Positions 42,043-52,694 of a stretch of DNA of 64,000 bases are shown here, piece by piece (the first letter of the stretch is position 1; each line of letters starts with the position of its first letter). Location: NCBI GenBank assembly GCA_024734495.1, contig JALMQS010000318.1, forward strand, positions 62,001 to 126,000, in the 5' to 3' direction. The translations under genes were made by a program, and so were the position numbers. Origin of the DNA: Forficula auricularia (Eukaryota > Arthropoda > Insecta > Dermaptera > Forficulidae). The notes below the pieces were generated by a model. The model saw only the letters and a list, made by a program, of their open reading frames with translations. It did no database searches and was not told the origin of the DNA.

Positions 42043-42588
42043 CAGTTGAATTGTGATTCTTTGGAATAGCACAGTGTGTTTTTGAATTGAATTGACAAAA
42101 TTTAATTGCATTGCAATGCTAGCAATAAGACAGAGGGCCAATTTAGGCCGCAGAACTCGCAATTCTACAAACCAAATTCATTTACGTTCTGATCGAACTT
42201 CAGAGCAACGCGAAGAGCTAATTGAAATTGAACCGAATCGATATGCACAAACATGTCAAGCACGTACACAAGAAGGAATAGAGAAGATGATATGCATCGA
42301 GTGAGACATCATCGGTCACTAGGAACCAATCGCGCGACAAGAAGGCGAATAAATGTGATAACAAGTGGATTTTTAATACATTTTAAATATTTGTTTCATC
42401 TTATTTGTTATGAGTGTATATTACAGTTAAATAGAATCTTAAATTATATCTATTTAAGACTTTATAATAAAACAATTATATTTATTCTCTGTAACTAATA
42501 AAACATCAATAAAGCAGTCACCTGGGGGCCCAGGAGGCAAAGCCCCCTGGCTAGCAAAAGGCCCGCCTAAGGCGGGCCTTGAAGCTAG
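42043..42588 (+). mobile_element. Helitron C copy 2, 3' part
   Basis: Ends with GGCCCGCC-TAA-GGCGGGCC, TTGAAG and CTAG (42585-42588), followed by T: a canonical Helitron 3' end. CCCCCTGGCTAGCAAAAGG just before the hairpin matches Helitron C copy 1 (21.95 kb). The 5' end was not located; it may lie beyond the SINE. It contains a possible coding remnant at 42092-42340. Confidence 0.75.
42092..42340 (+). pseudogene. possible N-terminal remnant of a Helitron protein
   Basis: Two overlapping frames give an Arg/Glu/Gln-rich string: MLAIRQRANLGRRTRNSTNQ, RSDRTSEQREELIEIE, then a shift to RHHRSLGTNRATRRR. Repeated R-x-E-Q-R-E motifs are typical of the charged N-terminal region upstream of the Rep domain in insect Helitron proteins. 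No Rep or helicase motif is present. Position just before a Helitron 3' end supports the call; similarity is by motif pattern only. Confidence 0.4.
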
Positions 42589-43886
42589 TATAAAATATAA
42601 ATTCCTTTAAAGACTATTAAATAATATTATTATATTTTCAATAAATGCACTAAAGGAAAAAAATATTTTGTTAATTCTAGAAATCACGCTATACTTCTTT
42701 ATTACTTATTTCTAACAAAATTAAAATCGTGTTTTAATTAAATGAGGAAAAAAGACTCGTTTTTCCGTGATTCTTTAAGAACAAGATCTTATCCAAATCA
42801 TATATAATTACTTCAAAAATTTGAAAAGTATTAAAAAATTCCGTTCATTTTAAATATAAAAAATGTGAAATAAAATAAAGTTGTTGGTTTTTTTATATAA
42901 GTTGTAATTAAGTTTAGTTAGTTTAAAAGGATTTTAGATTTTCGTTTGATTAGTATCAGATTAAACTAATAGATTTGTTTAAAATTGCATGTTTTAAATT
43001 AGAGGCAACTAAGGATGTTTATACGATATGGTAGGTAGAGAGAAGTATTTATAAAGGGCTAAAAACATAACTGTAATATGCAACACACCAAAAATGGAAT
43101 AAAAAATAATTTTATTACTTAATTATTATTTTAAGAGCTTTTCGTGGGTGCCTTCGGCACGTCCTCGAAACTCGGCCCTCCGGGCTGGTGCCCTGGCGGG
43201 TAGCGTCTCGGTCCAAAAATTTTATTCCTCTTAAAAAACCACACTCCAAATGTATACCTGTAAACTCCCGAAAATACATAGTCTCTTAAAGTTTCGCCTC
43301 ATTTTCGTCCTGACACAGCTACAGAAATGAGGCTCTAGATATGAATCTGGAAGTATTTTTTTTCTATAATCTACAGCATTGTGATATTTTTTGTGTGGAA
43401 ATATGTAGATTTATTTAAATAAGTGGGATCGTGTGAGGAGGAGAATTATATTATATCATTTTTTTTAAATTTGGGATCGATAATCGATATAAGGCTCCAA
43501 ATATTTAAAAGAGATCAGGTGTTGTTTGTATGACAGGCTGCTCCCTCCAGTATTTCCATGAGAAACTCGGGCATTCGTGTCTTAAGTCGTTCAATTTTGT
43601 AAAAATCAAAAAATAAGATTAACAAAATTTAGATTTTTAATAAATTATAAAAAAGTGGCAAATTTTTAAAAAATAAACAAATAATATATAAAATATAAAT
43701 CAAATAAGATGTGATTAATTTCTTTTTCTGTGCGCAAAGAAAAGCGAATTGAATTATTTAATTTTTTGAGTGGTGAGGGGGGGGGGGGGGAAATAATTAT
43801 CAATAAATTTAATGTTTCTTAATTTAAAATCAATTGGAGTCTTTCATTCCAAAATTCGAGTTTCAATTACAATTATATTTCAAATT
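42589..43886. other. AT-rich spacer with one GC-rich patch
   Basis: 43140-43210 is GC-rich with small inverted words (GGTGCC...GGCAC, CCCTCCGGGC). No gene. The rest is AT-rich. Confidence 0.3.
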
Positions 43887-43949
43887 TGCCGCAAAGACGG
43901 CATCAGCGATCCCAGAGGGCAGCATTACGTCAGCGTTGCGGCAAATTAA
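43887..43949. repeat. short inverted repeat, possible tiny MITE
   Basis: ATTTGCCGCAA and TTGCGGCAAAT bracket 63 bp that includes GATCCCAGAGGGC. No target duplication was seen. Confidence 0.4.
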
Positions 43950-43999
43950 TCTAGATAAATATATATAGTATAATAATGATCATAATTCATATCAGTATT

Positions 44000-44165
44000 T
44001 AATTACAGGTCATTAGAACTGAAGATGGCATTATATAATTAAAGCGGAAACTGTTTTCTATAATTGGAAGTTTTTATTCGACAGAGGCTTCATTTACGGG
44101 CTGAATTCCTCCCCTCTTTCCGATTTTATAAATTTTTGGACAGCCATCTTTCCTTCGTCAGGATT
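44000..44165 (+). mobile_element. decayed PLE terminal repeat
   Basis: Matches 29395-29500 (GATGGCATTATATAATTAAA, TTCTATAATTGGAAG, CTCTTTCC) with many changes. The hammerhead at 44019-44055 reads CTGAAGA...GCGGAAACTGTT, with the GAAA box and stem III altered. Confidence 0.55.
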
Positions 44166-44368
44166 TAATTGATGGATTCATAAATTCGATTACTTGGCTC
44201 TTTCTTTAAAGATATTACCATGATGCTTGTGCTGAAGTCACTTATTCCCAATAAAGCCTCATTTGTAAGAAAACACAATTCTTATTTTTGTAGATCTTGA
44301 GACCAATTAATTCTTACTATCAAAATTATTAGAGAATTCTTAAGAAATTGTGAAAAAACACTATTCCT

Positions 44369-44800
44369 GGAGACTCTCGACTCCCTAGCCCATCGTAGAT
44401 CTGTCTCCGCCCTTTCCCTTTTTTATAGATATACCATGGCTTTTATTCTGACAGGATAAAATCAATAATCCCTCCAAAGACTTCATTTGAGCTAAATACA
44501 CGATTTTCTAAGACTCAACACCCCTACGCGTTTAAATTGGATACTAACCAAACAAACACATTCGCATATTCGTTTATCCCTATGACATCTAGAGACTGGA
44601 ACTCTCTTCCCCCGACCGTCTTCCCAGCAAATTATAACCTTCAATCATTCAAGACCCGAATCCGCAGATACCTTCAACTCCGATTCATTCCCTAAATCTC
44701 TTCTTATTTTCACGTTAGAAGGGTCCACCGCGGACTTCAGAGGTTGTACCTTTTTGGTGCAACTTATTCTTATATCAAAATCATTATAAAAAAAAATTGC
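44369..44800 (+). pseudogene. LINE 3' fragment, same family as 6646-7480
   Basis: Frames encode LDSLAHRRSVSALSLFYRY, then after shifts FIPMTSRDWNSLP-type and FKTRIRRYLQL-type words, followed by a 3' UTR with GAAGGGTCCACCGCGGACTT and an A-tract near 44790. These match the end of the reverse transcriptase ORF and UTR of the 6.6-kb copy. Only the last roughly 110 codons remain, typical of 5' truncation. Frameshifted. Confidence 0.78.
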
Positions 44801-44969
44801 GAGTCGAAGCTCATAACAAATCATACCTTTTAACTTCTAAAATAATAATAAATGAGATATAAAATTCGTTTTTATTTAGTGTTATTAAAAAGAGAATGAA
44901 AGAATTTGTGGAATTTTTCATAATTTTAAATTAATCCATTCATGAATAAAGATAAGTGTAAATAAATAT

Positions 44970-45085
44970 TATATTTAATATTGATTTACTATGAGTTAAG
45001 GATACTAGGTCACTTATTTCACATTAAAATTAAAAAATTAAAAGATATAAAATTTTTTTTCTTTTTCAATATATATATTTCCTGA
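44970..45085 (+). repeat. solo arm of the 9.3-kb foldback
   Basis: TTTACTATGAGTTAAGGATA through the AAAAGATATAAAATTTTTTT block matches 9325-9430 closely. Confidence 0.65.
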
Positions 45086-45964
45086 ATGTCGATAGGTACA
45101 AAAATCACGGAACAAATACTACCTTTAAGCTGTTTCACACAGTCATTTTAAAGATCTTTACAGGGGTACCACACAGCCATTGATAAAAAATATTTATTTT
45201 ATTTTGGATCACCTAAAAAATTCCAACCTACCCAAAATATTTATTTGATTAAAATTTTAACAAAATTTTTGAATTGCTGGAAAATGAATAATTACATATA
45301 AATCTTAAGTTTCAAGTTTTTTATAATTTTTAGTTAATGAGCTAGGAGTACACTACTCTCTCAGAGGAAGAAACAGAGTATGTAGAGTCCCGCTTTACTT
45401 TTTTAATGGAACCCTAAATATTAAGATAATAAATCGTCTAAATTCTGTAATGAAAATTCGTTCCTTGATGGGAGTCACATTTTCGTCATATACTCAAATA
45501 TTGTTAGTGATTAAATTGTATTGTAATTATAGCATTACACGTTAAAGGCATTCAATTGAGCGTATTTTTAGATAGAAGACCGTATTTATTAAAAAAAGAA
45601 CGTCTTAGAAAAAGTGAAAAAAATATTGGCAAATATTACATTAAAAATTAATTATTCATAAATCTCTCAATTATTAATGGTATATTTAAAAAAAAATAGT
45701 CTTAGGTGATTGTTCTATTTATTGTCTTTTGAAATCAATGTGGGAATGACTAGGTTGAAAAACTAGGACAAGGTAGACGTAAACGGCATTTTTTCTCAGA
45801 AAGGTTATTTAATCATTAATATAGTTAAAGCGAATGAAGTCAAATAAATATCCATTGGGAAATACTCGTACAGGACGATTCACTATCTATCATGATTAAA
45901 AAAAATATTGTGAAAATAGGAGATAATTGGTTTAAAATATGCACAAAATTTAGTATATTAAAAT
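45086..45964. other. AT-rich spacer
   Basis: No gene, RNA or repeat end identified. Confidence 0.3.
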
Positions 45965-46045
45965 ACGCGACACCGTTTCTCTCCCACGTTTTTGACAGAT
46001 TTTATTTAAGATTGAAATCGTCAAAAAGACATGGGTGACCCTATA
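45965..46045. mobile_element. end fragment of the 36.7-kb Tc1/mariner-like element
   Basis: CGCGACACCGTTTCTCTCCC, TTTTATTTAAGATTGAAATC and CATGGGTGACCCTATA match 37125-37205. Confidence 0.65.
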
Positions 46046-46230
46046 TGTATAAATCTATTTGCGTCACAGAAGGCAAGTAAGGGGCAATTTTAAGTTTAAG
46101 ACTATTGAAAAAGTACATTTTTACGGACAAATTTTTGTTCTAAAACAGAAAATAAAAATGTTTTGTAAAAATTAGGACGCTTTTATTTAATGTAGGTATA
46201 TATATCTACTCTTATTAAACGAGCAAAAAT

Positions 46231-46287
<57 letters not shown>

Positions 46288-46592
46288 GTTTGTATATTTG
46301 TATCTTAGTTCTATTTTGAAAACGGCTCTACCGATTTTGATGAAACAAAATCTATTAACAAGTTTTGAGGATGAGATAACGATCTGGCTAGGTCTGGACC
46401 TCGACAAATTTCATCTTAATTGATCATTTCTTAATTAAAGTAATTATTGATAGATGAAAATCTCAATAAAAAAGTTTGTTTACATTTTTTCAATTATCTA
46501 TCATTTATTAATTGGTTTTTTAATTTTAAAACCCATTAATAGGTTATAGCAAATATTAATATATTATATTAAAATTACGAATTTTTTGTTTG

Positions 46593-46846
46593 AACGGGGT
46601 GAGAAGGGGGGAATGGAATTGGATAAACCAATCAACTTGATTGGGGAATAATGGAATTGAAATAATTATCGGAAAAGAGGTTTTTTTATCTAATTAGATT
46701 TTTCCTCTTATTAAAATCAAGGACTAAAGATGAATAAGGACACTCGATGGTGGAGAAGCAATTTCCGGAATCGAAGCAAAGAATACAATATATACATTAA
46801 TTAATGTAAAATAATTGGTTTAATAAAATTTATAAAAAAAAAAAAA
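46593..46846 (+). mobile_element. short poly(A) retroelement, copy 3
   Basis: Runs from GAACGGGGTGAGAAGGGG to a pure A-run, flanked by TTTTGTTTG on both sides (46584-46592 and after the A-run). Same family as 14818 and 15051 on the other strand. The 5' end seen here (GGGGTGAGAAGGGGGGAATG) is the fullest in the window. Confidence 0.75.
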
Positions 46847-46876
46847 AAAATTTTGTTTGTTTTTAATTAACAGGTG

Positions 46877-47075
46877 GGGGGGGGTCGGGTAGGCTAGGCG
46901 GTAGCATGTCAGCCAGCTAACCAAGAGGACCCGAGTTCGAATCCGGCTCGAGGCATCCGGCCAAAATCTGACCCCCGAGGTAGAGACAAATTTAAAAATA
47001 AAAATAAATAGTATCGTAAATGGCTTATGGCTACCATGGCCGAAAAGCCAAAAAAAAAAAAAAAAAAAAAAAAAA
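46877..47075 (+). mobile_element. tRNA-derived SINE (family 3), copy 2
   Basis: Same head as 41904 (TAGGCTAGGCGGTAGCATG, GAGTTCGAATCC), a longer 3' part (ATGGCTTATGGCTACCATGG) and a long poly(A). The duplication AATTAACAGGTG flanks it (46865-46876, 47076-47087); the Helitron copy at 20685 has this word once. Confidence 0.92.
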
Positions 47076-47514
47076 AATTAACAGGTGTCTAAATCATAAC
47101 ATTACAGGTGTGTTTACAAATTAAGTGATTGAAGTGGGTTTTTTTTATATAAATTGGAAACAAATCTTATTTAATTTTGTTTTTATTTCAGATCCTTTAC
47201 GATTATTTTCCTATTTATCTTTTATAATGTTTATCAATTTGAACGAATGTGGGCAAATTGGTGTACGAGTAAACAAATATAGGTACACATAATATGTGGA
47301 CCATTAGAAATCTAGAAATGAAAAAACTGTGTGCGAGGTGGGGTGAATGTGGGAGGTGCAGGAGGTAGGGTGCAGTTGTGGGGGATCCGGGGGTGGGAGG
47401 AGCGGTTGGGGTGGGGTGGAGCGGAGTGGGGGTGCAGTGGTGGGGGCGAGGTATGTGGTTTCGGGAGGGGGGGAGGTCAGTGGTTACCGTGCATCGCTCG
47501 GTTGGTCCAGGTAC

Positions 47515-48660
47515 TTTTTTTATTAATCAAGAAAGAATTTGCAATTTGAAATGAAAAGTCCTAAAGTAACTTGTAATAAAAAATTACTTACTCAAATTAA
47601 GAGAATACTTAAGCAGGAAATAGAAGAGTTAGAAGCCACTTACCTGAAACAGAAAAAAAATAACATTAATTTTTAAAACATTATCTATGATACTTTAAAT
47701 ATACATGTATTGTCTAATTAATGAAAAAGAATGTCTTTTCTCGATAAAAATTAGTACAGAAAAATGCTACTTTCCTACTTAGCAGTTTTATATATTGTTT
47801 CTGGTTTTGTCAACAATAAGAAATTTAACTTCATATATTTAGTGTTGTGCTGGAGCCCAAGATTCAGAGATGACGGAGTTAAATATCTCATTGTTGACAA
47901 AACCAGGAACAATCACATGTACTTACGGTAATCTGTGTATAATTCCCAATAAACTGAAAATGGTCCGATAAATGCAGCCCGAAACGTCTTTATTCTGAGA
48001 TTTTATTGTACCCAGTGAATCTTTGCTTTGGCTGAATAACTCCTACAACCCATTAAAATTGTATAGGTATAGATTTAAGCTTAATATATACTAAAAATAT
48101 AGTTATAAGTGAAATTGTGAAATAGAAAGAAATTGCATGTCATTGAAGGCGCGAAATTTTGTCGGGGAAAATAATTCGCATGTTTATGCGAATTAAAAAG
48201 TAAAAGAGAAATTATATCTACAATTATAGTAAAATAGTAACACCCTGTATATGAATGTCAGAAAACAACTACTAGTTATATACTTTGTCACGAACTCTTT
48301 AATTCATATGATTTGTGAAATGAGAGAAATTCCTATTATTGGAAATCTAGAAAAGAGTTTTTAATCGGCATCGAAGTGTCGCGAAATGATAGGGCGAGTT
48401 TGTGAAGTTGGCCGTTGAGGGTCAGAGAGGCCCTTCGGGACGGAGGTATGTGGGGTATATGTGGCGTGTAGAAGTCGGCGGGCGCCACACGCTGTCTATG
48501 GCGTGCTACACACACACAGACACCCACACTGAGGGTTGTCTTTCACTTACACAGCGATCCACTGGTCTAGCATATTTTAAAATCTCATGAGAAGTGAAAT
48601 GTTTTCCGAATTCCAAATGGGTTGAGTCGAATATAGATTGGGGCTTGCTTTCATATGGTC
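47515..48660. other. spacer with a decayed hammerhead
   Basis: 47953-47987 (plus) reads CTGAAAA, GGTCC..., GAAACGTC, with G8 of the core lost, likely a PLE scrap. 48380-48560 has mixed composition (GGCGGGCGCCACACGCTG) and short frames on both strands that I do not recognise. A short inverted word TCTGGTTTTGTCAACAAT lies at 47800 with its complement at 47890. Confidence 0.35.
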
Positions 48661-48912
48661 ATAATTTTTCACTTTTTACTTTACGATACAAGATATGATT
48701 AAGTATTGTAATCGTGCATGATAAAAGTGGGTTTTTTTGATTATTTTTTTCGAAATATCTCAAGAACGGCAGTAACTATTTTGATTAAAAAAATTAAATT
48801 TAGGGAACGCGGTGTTGGTTTATAGTGAAACATTGTTAAAATTAAATTAGGTTGGAGTTGGTGGTGTTTCACGAGGATAAAAATTAAAATACAAAGATTT
48901 TTTTAGTTTACT

Positions 48913-48944
48913 CTATATATTTCGAGCTCTTAACTCATCGTCAG
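48913..48944 (-). ncRNA. hammerhead ribozyme, intact core
   Basis: Minus strand CTGACGA, stem II GAG/CTC extended by AGTT/AAGAG region, GAAA, stem III ATATAT, A17. Core bases fit; stem II is weak. Confidence 0.6.
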
Positions 48945-49744
48945 GAGAACATTGACTGAAGATAACATAAAATAATGAACAGAATTTTGGACAGTTATTT
49001 ATGACTTAGTGTAAATATGAAAGAATTATCAGGGGATGGGATGGCCTTAGAGCTGAAAGAACAGATGGAGCGGACAGAGGGCTAAACTGGGAATAAAGAA
49101 AAGATATTTATACTTGGAAGTTGCCGAAAATTATGTACTGTATGTGCCATAAAGGAGGGCAATAAACTATGGAATGTGATGAGGGTGCATAGTGAAAATT
49201 TTCATCTCTTATTTTCTATTTAAAAAAATAAAAAATAAAAATAAGCCCACCATACATTATCAATACATTCCAATTTAAATTAAATATCATTGATTAAGAT
49301 GTCAATTATTGGTGAAGTTACCTTATCAAAACATCTTGAACAATCAAACAGACATCAAAACTTCACCAATAATTGACATATTAATCAATGATATTTCATT
49401 TGAATTGGAGTGCGATGAGAATGTATGGTGGGTTTATTTTTATTATTTTTTTTTAAATAGAAAATAAGAGATGGAAATTTTCACTATGCAACCTCATCAC
49501 ATTCCATAGTTTATTGCCCTCCTTTATAGCACATACATAATTTTCGACAACTTCCAAGTATAAATATCTTTTCTTTATTCCCAGTTTAGCCCTCTGTCCG
49601 CTCCATCTGTTCTTTCGGCTCTAAGGCCATCCCATCCCATGATAATTCTTTCATATTTACACTAAGTCATAAATAACTGTCCATCATATTAAAATTAAAA
49701 TAAATTCTGTTCATTATTTTATGTTATCTTCAGTCAATGTTCTC

Positions 49745-49775
49745 CTGACGATGAGTTAAGAGCTCGAAATATATA
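49745..49775 (+). ncRNA. hammerhead ribozyme, intact core
   Basis: Plus-strand partner of 48913-48944, same sequence. Confidence 0.6.
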
Positions 49776-50595
49776 GAGTAAACTAAAAAAATCTTTGTAT
49801 TTTAATTTTTATCCTTGTGAAACACCACCAACTTCAACCTAATTTAATATTTAAAAAATTGAGAGAAACCATGGCATTTCGCTCTATAAAAAAGCTCTAA
49901 TAAGTGAAAATCAAAAAAAAATATATTTTTTGAGAAAATAACTGTTTTGTCAAAATGTCTGTTAGTACGTTAGTTGGTCTGTTAGTCTGTGCGTTACCAA
50001 ATTTTTGTCGACGAACTAGCTCAAAAACTAGTATGAATATCAAAACTAAATTGCATACGCAGTTTTGGTCCATTGAGATCTAGAGCTGATTAGGTTTTAG
50101 TGCATATCGTCCCAAAATTAAAAGGGGGGAGAGGAGGGGGTTAAAATTTAAAATTATAATATTTTCAAACTAAGAAAACAAGAAAAATAAACCTATAATA
50201 ACGAAAATATTTTTTTGTGGCTCCAAAATTAGGGGGAGGGGGGCAAAAATAAAAATCTAGGCCATTTGAGAAAACTCAACCAAATTTTGTATACATAATC
50301 AGTGAGCCCACAGAACACTAAAAATGCAAAAACAAACGCCCTAGGGGGGGGGCAAAAAATGAAAATCTAGGCCCTTGGACCAAATTAAGCCAAATTTTCC
50401 ATACATGATCTGTGGGATACCAGAAGATTAAAAATTCAAAAACTAATCGCCCAAAATGGGGGGGGGGGTGTTATAGGGTTAAACAATTAAAATCTAGGCC
50501 CTTATACCAAACTCAACCAGAAGTGTGTGGTAAAGTCAAGTGGATGGCCAAATCAGAACGTGTCAATTTATTTATTTATCAAGGAAAGTAAAGCT

Positions 50596-51059
50596 GGTAA
50601 GATGGAAGCTAGTATTTATTATTCAGTCTTTTTGACGTAGCGTAGGAAGTTAACAAAATTGGTGATAAAAAAATGAAAACTTTTTCAAGGCTCGGAATGG
50701 TTTTGCAGATGATCATGGAAGGAGTGAAATAAGTTATTCGCATCCAGATAGGGTTAGAGCTGACTAGCCTAAATATACTTTGCCCAAATCCCCAAGTATA
50801 GTTATTATAACGCGCCACTGCTATGGCCCTAATTCATAGTTCAACAAATTTTAAAATCCATTTCACCTTAAATATTCAACCCAAAATTAGCAATTGGCAG
50901 AAAAAAAATCTGGTGGAAAGTTCATAGATCATTTTTATTAGTACAGGGGTTCGCAAACTGTGCGCCGCGAAGCTTCATAATTAATTGAAGCCAATCTAGG
51001 CAAAAAACAAAGGGAGATGCTAAATTTATTATTCATTTTTATCTCTTCTTGGTATTTAA
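50596..51059. repeat. two solo hAT-like termini in spacer
   Basis: The minus strand from 50818 reads CAGTGGCGCGTTATAATAAC. The plus strand from 50944 reads CAGGGGTTCGCAAACTGTGC. Both look like hAT-type ends but belong to different families and lack partners. Confidence 0.45.
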
Positions 51060-51450
51060 ACATACATAAACCAAAAATTTTTATATTTGACACCGTCGAA
51101 GAAACCTGAAATATATACCAAGGGTCCTTCCCTGTGGAGAATTTTTTATTTTAATAGAAAATTAAACTATTATGTAATTTTCAAGATATTTTTATCGATT
51201 CTAATAGGTACAAGAGTATTTAGAGACGAAATAAGGTTTTTTTTTTAAATTAAGCAAAAAAGTTAACTTTTACACCATCGAAAAAATTTGAGATATATAC
51301 CAAGGGTCCCCCTGTGGTCTGAATTTTTGATTTTCATAGAAAAATAAACTATTAATTCTTAAGATATTTTTATCGATTCTAATACAATAGTATTTAGAGA
51401 TGAACAAAATAGGGTATTTGTTTTGATATTATGTACTTTTACATATGGTA
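51060..51450. repeat. about 184-bp tandem duplication
   Basis: ATATATACCAAGGGTCC occurs near 51112 and 51293, and GATATTTTTATCGATTCTAAT near 51187 and 51363. The two units differ by scattered substitutions and small indels. Confidence 0.7.
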
Positions 51451-51639
51451 GGGACCCATGGAAAAATTTTAATTGAAAAAAGGCGCCTCGACTCGCAAAA
51501 GTGTAATAGGGTGCTTTTAAACATGAATAAAATGCTACAAAACTTTGCATAAAATAGATATCTATATATATTTACTAAAATCAAAACTTTAATTTACTTT
51601 GAAAAAATTAAGAATGCTGCTCAGAGCTGTTTCATGTTC

Positions 51640-52085
51640 GGAGAATAGTCAGAGGTTTTTAATTTTCAACAGCTTTCGAGGCCTACATCTTTAATAGTTT
51701 TTAAGGAATCTGGTGTTGGTAATTGGTGAAACATTTTTTAAATTATTGGATAAAAATTCTTAGTAGGTTTCACTTAATGTGAAACCTACCAAGTATTTTT
51801 TTATCCAATAACCTACATCTTTACACTAGTTTTTGAGCTAGCTTGTCCACAAAATTTGGTAACGCACAGACTAACAGATATTTTGACAAAACAGTTAATA
51901 TCTCGAAAAAAAAAATTTCGATGTTCACTTATTAGAGCTTTTTTGTAGACCGAAATGCCATGGTTTCGCCCAATGTTTTTAATCAAAATAGTTTAACCCG
52001 TTTTTTGAGATATTTCGAAAAAAAAAACACTTTTTTCATGCGCGATTACAATACTTGACCATACCCTGTATGATAGGGTAAAAAC
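51640..52085 (-). mobile_element. Y-family repeat, minus strand
   Basis: Minus strand start near 52085 (TACCCTATCATACAGGGTAT) followed by Y blocks to the TAGCTCAAAAACTAG block at about 51825; interrupted by a 120-bp insert. Confidence 0.65.
51694..51813. mobile_element. small PLE-type foldback insert
   Basis: Flanked by CCTACATCTTTA on both sides (51682-51693, 51814-51825). It contains a PLE-associated block (CTGGTGTTGGTAATTGGTGA) and a 30-bp inverted repeat (TTGGATAAAAATTCTTAGTA). The 12-bp duplication supports target-primed insertion. Confidence 0.65.
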
Positions 52086-52425
52086 ATTAATTTAGAATGG
52101 ATTGCCATGAAAATTCCAAAAATTTACACATCTACATTATAGCTTAAGTCGTATAGTATTAGATCAAAATGGGACTTAATCATTGGGTTAAGTGCACTTG
52201 ATTTCGTAAAAAAAAAAAAAAAATTTGAATAAATTATTTTTTACTATCTAAAAAATAACATAACAGGTAAATAAAAAAAAAACCGTTTATTTTCAAGGAA
52301 AATATACCATCAAGTATTAGAACTTTTTCTTATTTAGCTTCTCCTGAAAACCTAGCATTCCTGACTTAACCCCGTTTGCCCTGATATGAAAGTTATATGT
52401 AATGTATTTTTGCCCAAGAGCCCAC
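52086..52425. other. AT-rich spacer
   Basis: No feature recognised. Confidence 0.3.
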
Positions 52426-52694
52426 GACGGCCAGAACTTCGTTATTTTATAAAAGCTGAAAGTTTTTCTGTGCATGTCCCCTATACAGGTAAGAACGACC
52501 AGCGACTATAGAGTTTGGGTTGTGGTTACTTTGGCAGGTAACAGGTAATAAAGGTGTATAAAATAGTACTTTAAATTCTTTAAAAAATAAAGCTCAATTT
52601 TTTATATTTTCTTCGGGATAACTTTAGAAATCTCGTCATCCATTGCCGGACACTTATGACAGTTGCTACCCCCTGCCAGACACCCCTAAACTTT

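Larger units (their letters stand above)
46205..47514 (+). mobile_element. Helitron A copy with two retroelements inside
   Basis: Starts TCTACTCTTATTAAACGAGC after A (46204), then a TA microsatellite (46236-46284). It ends with hairpin ACCGTGC-ATC-GCTCGGT and CCAGGTAC (47514), followed by T. Removing the inserts at 46593-46846 and 46877-47075 restores the order of the copy at 20685-21489. The G-rich block is at 47330-47480; the 72-codon frame in it is not a gene. Confidence 0.88.
48797..49854. mobile_element. 1-kb PLE foldback, ATATAT type
   Basis: Arms 48842-49320 and 49360-49847 are near-identical complements of about 480 bp around a short loop, with one 20-bp insertion in the right arm. 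A PLE-associated block (GCGGTGTTGGTTTATAGTGA) precedes the left arm. Each arm carries a hammerhead near its outer end. No coding sequence. This is the longest inverted repeat in the window and should form a stable hairpin RNA if transcribed. Confidence 0.82.
48665..50595 (+). mobile_element. Y-family repeat interrupted by a PLE foldback
   Basis: 48665-48800 is a Y start (ACTTTACGATACAAGATATG, then GAAATATCTCAAGAACGGC). 49855-50595 continues with AATTGAGAGAAACCATGG through the Y blocks, three tail units (AACCAAATTTTGTATAC at about 50277) and the end GTCAAGTGGATGGCCAAATC. AAAAAATT flanks the PLE on both sides. Confidence 0.7.

Noticed and set aside
46183..46407. Frame with YIYIYIYI
   Set aside because: Translation of the TA microsatellite inside Helitron A.
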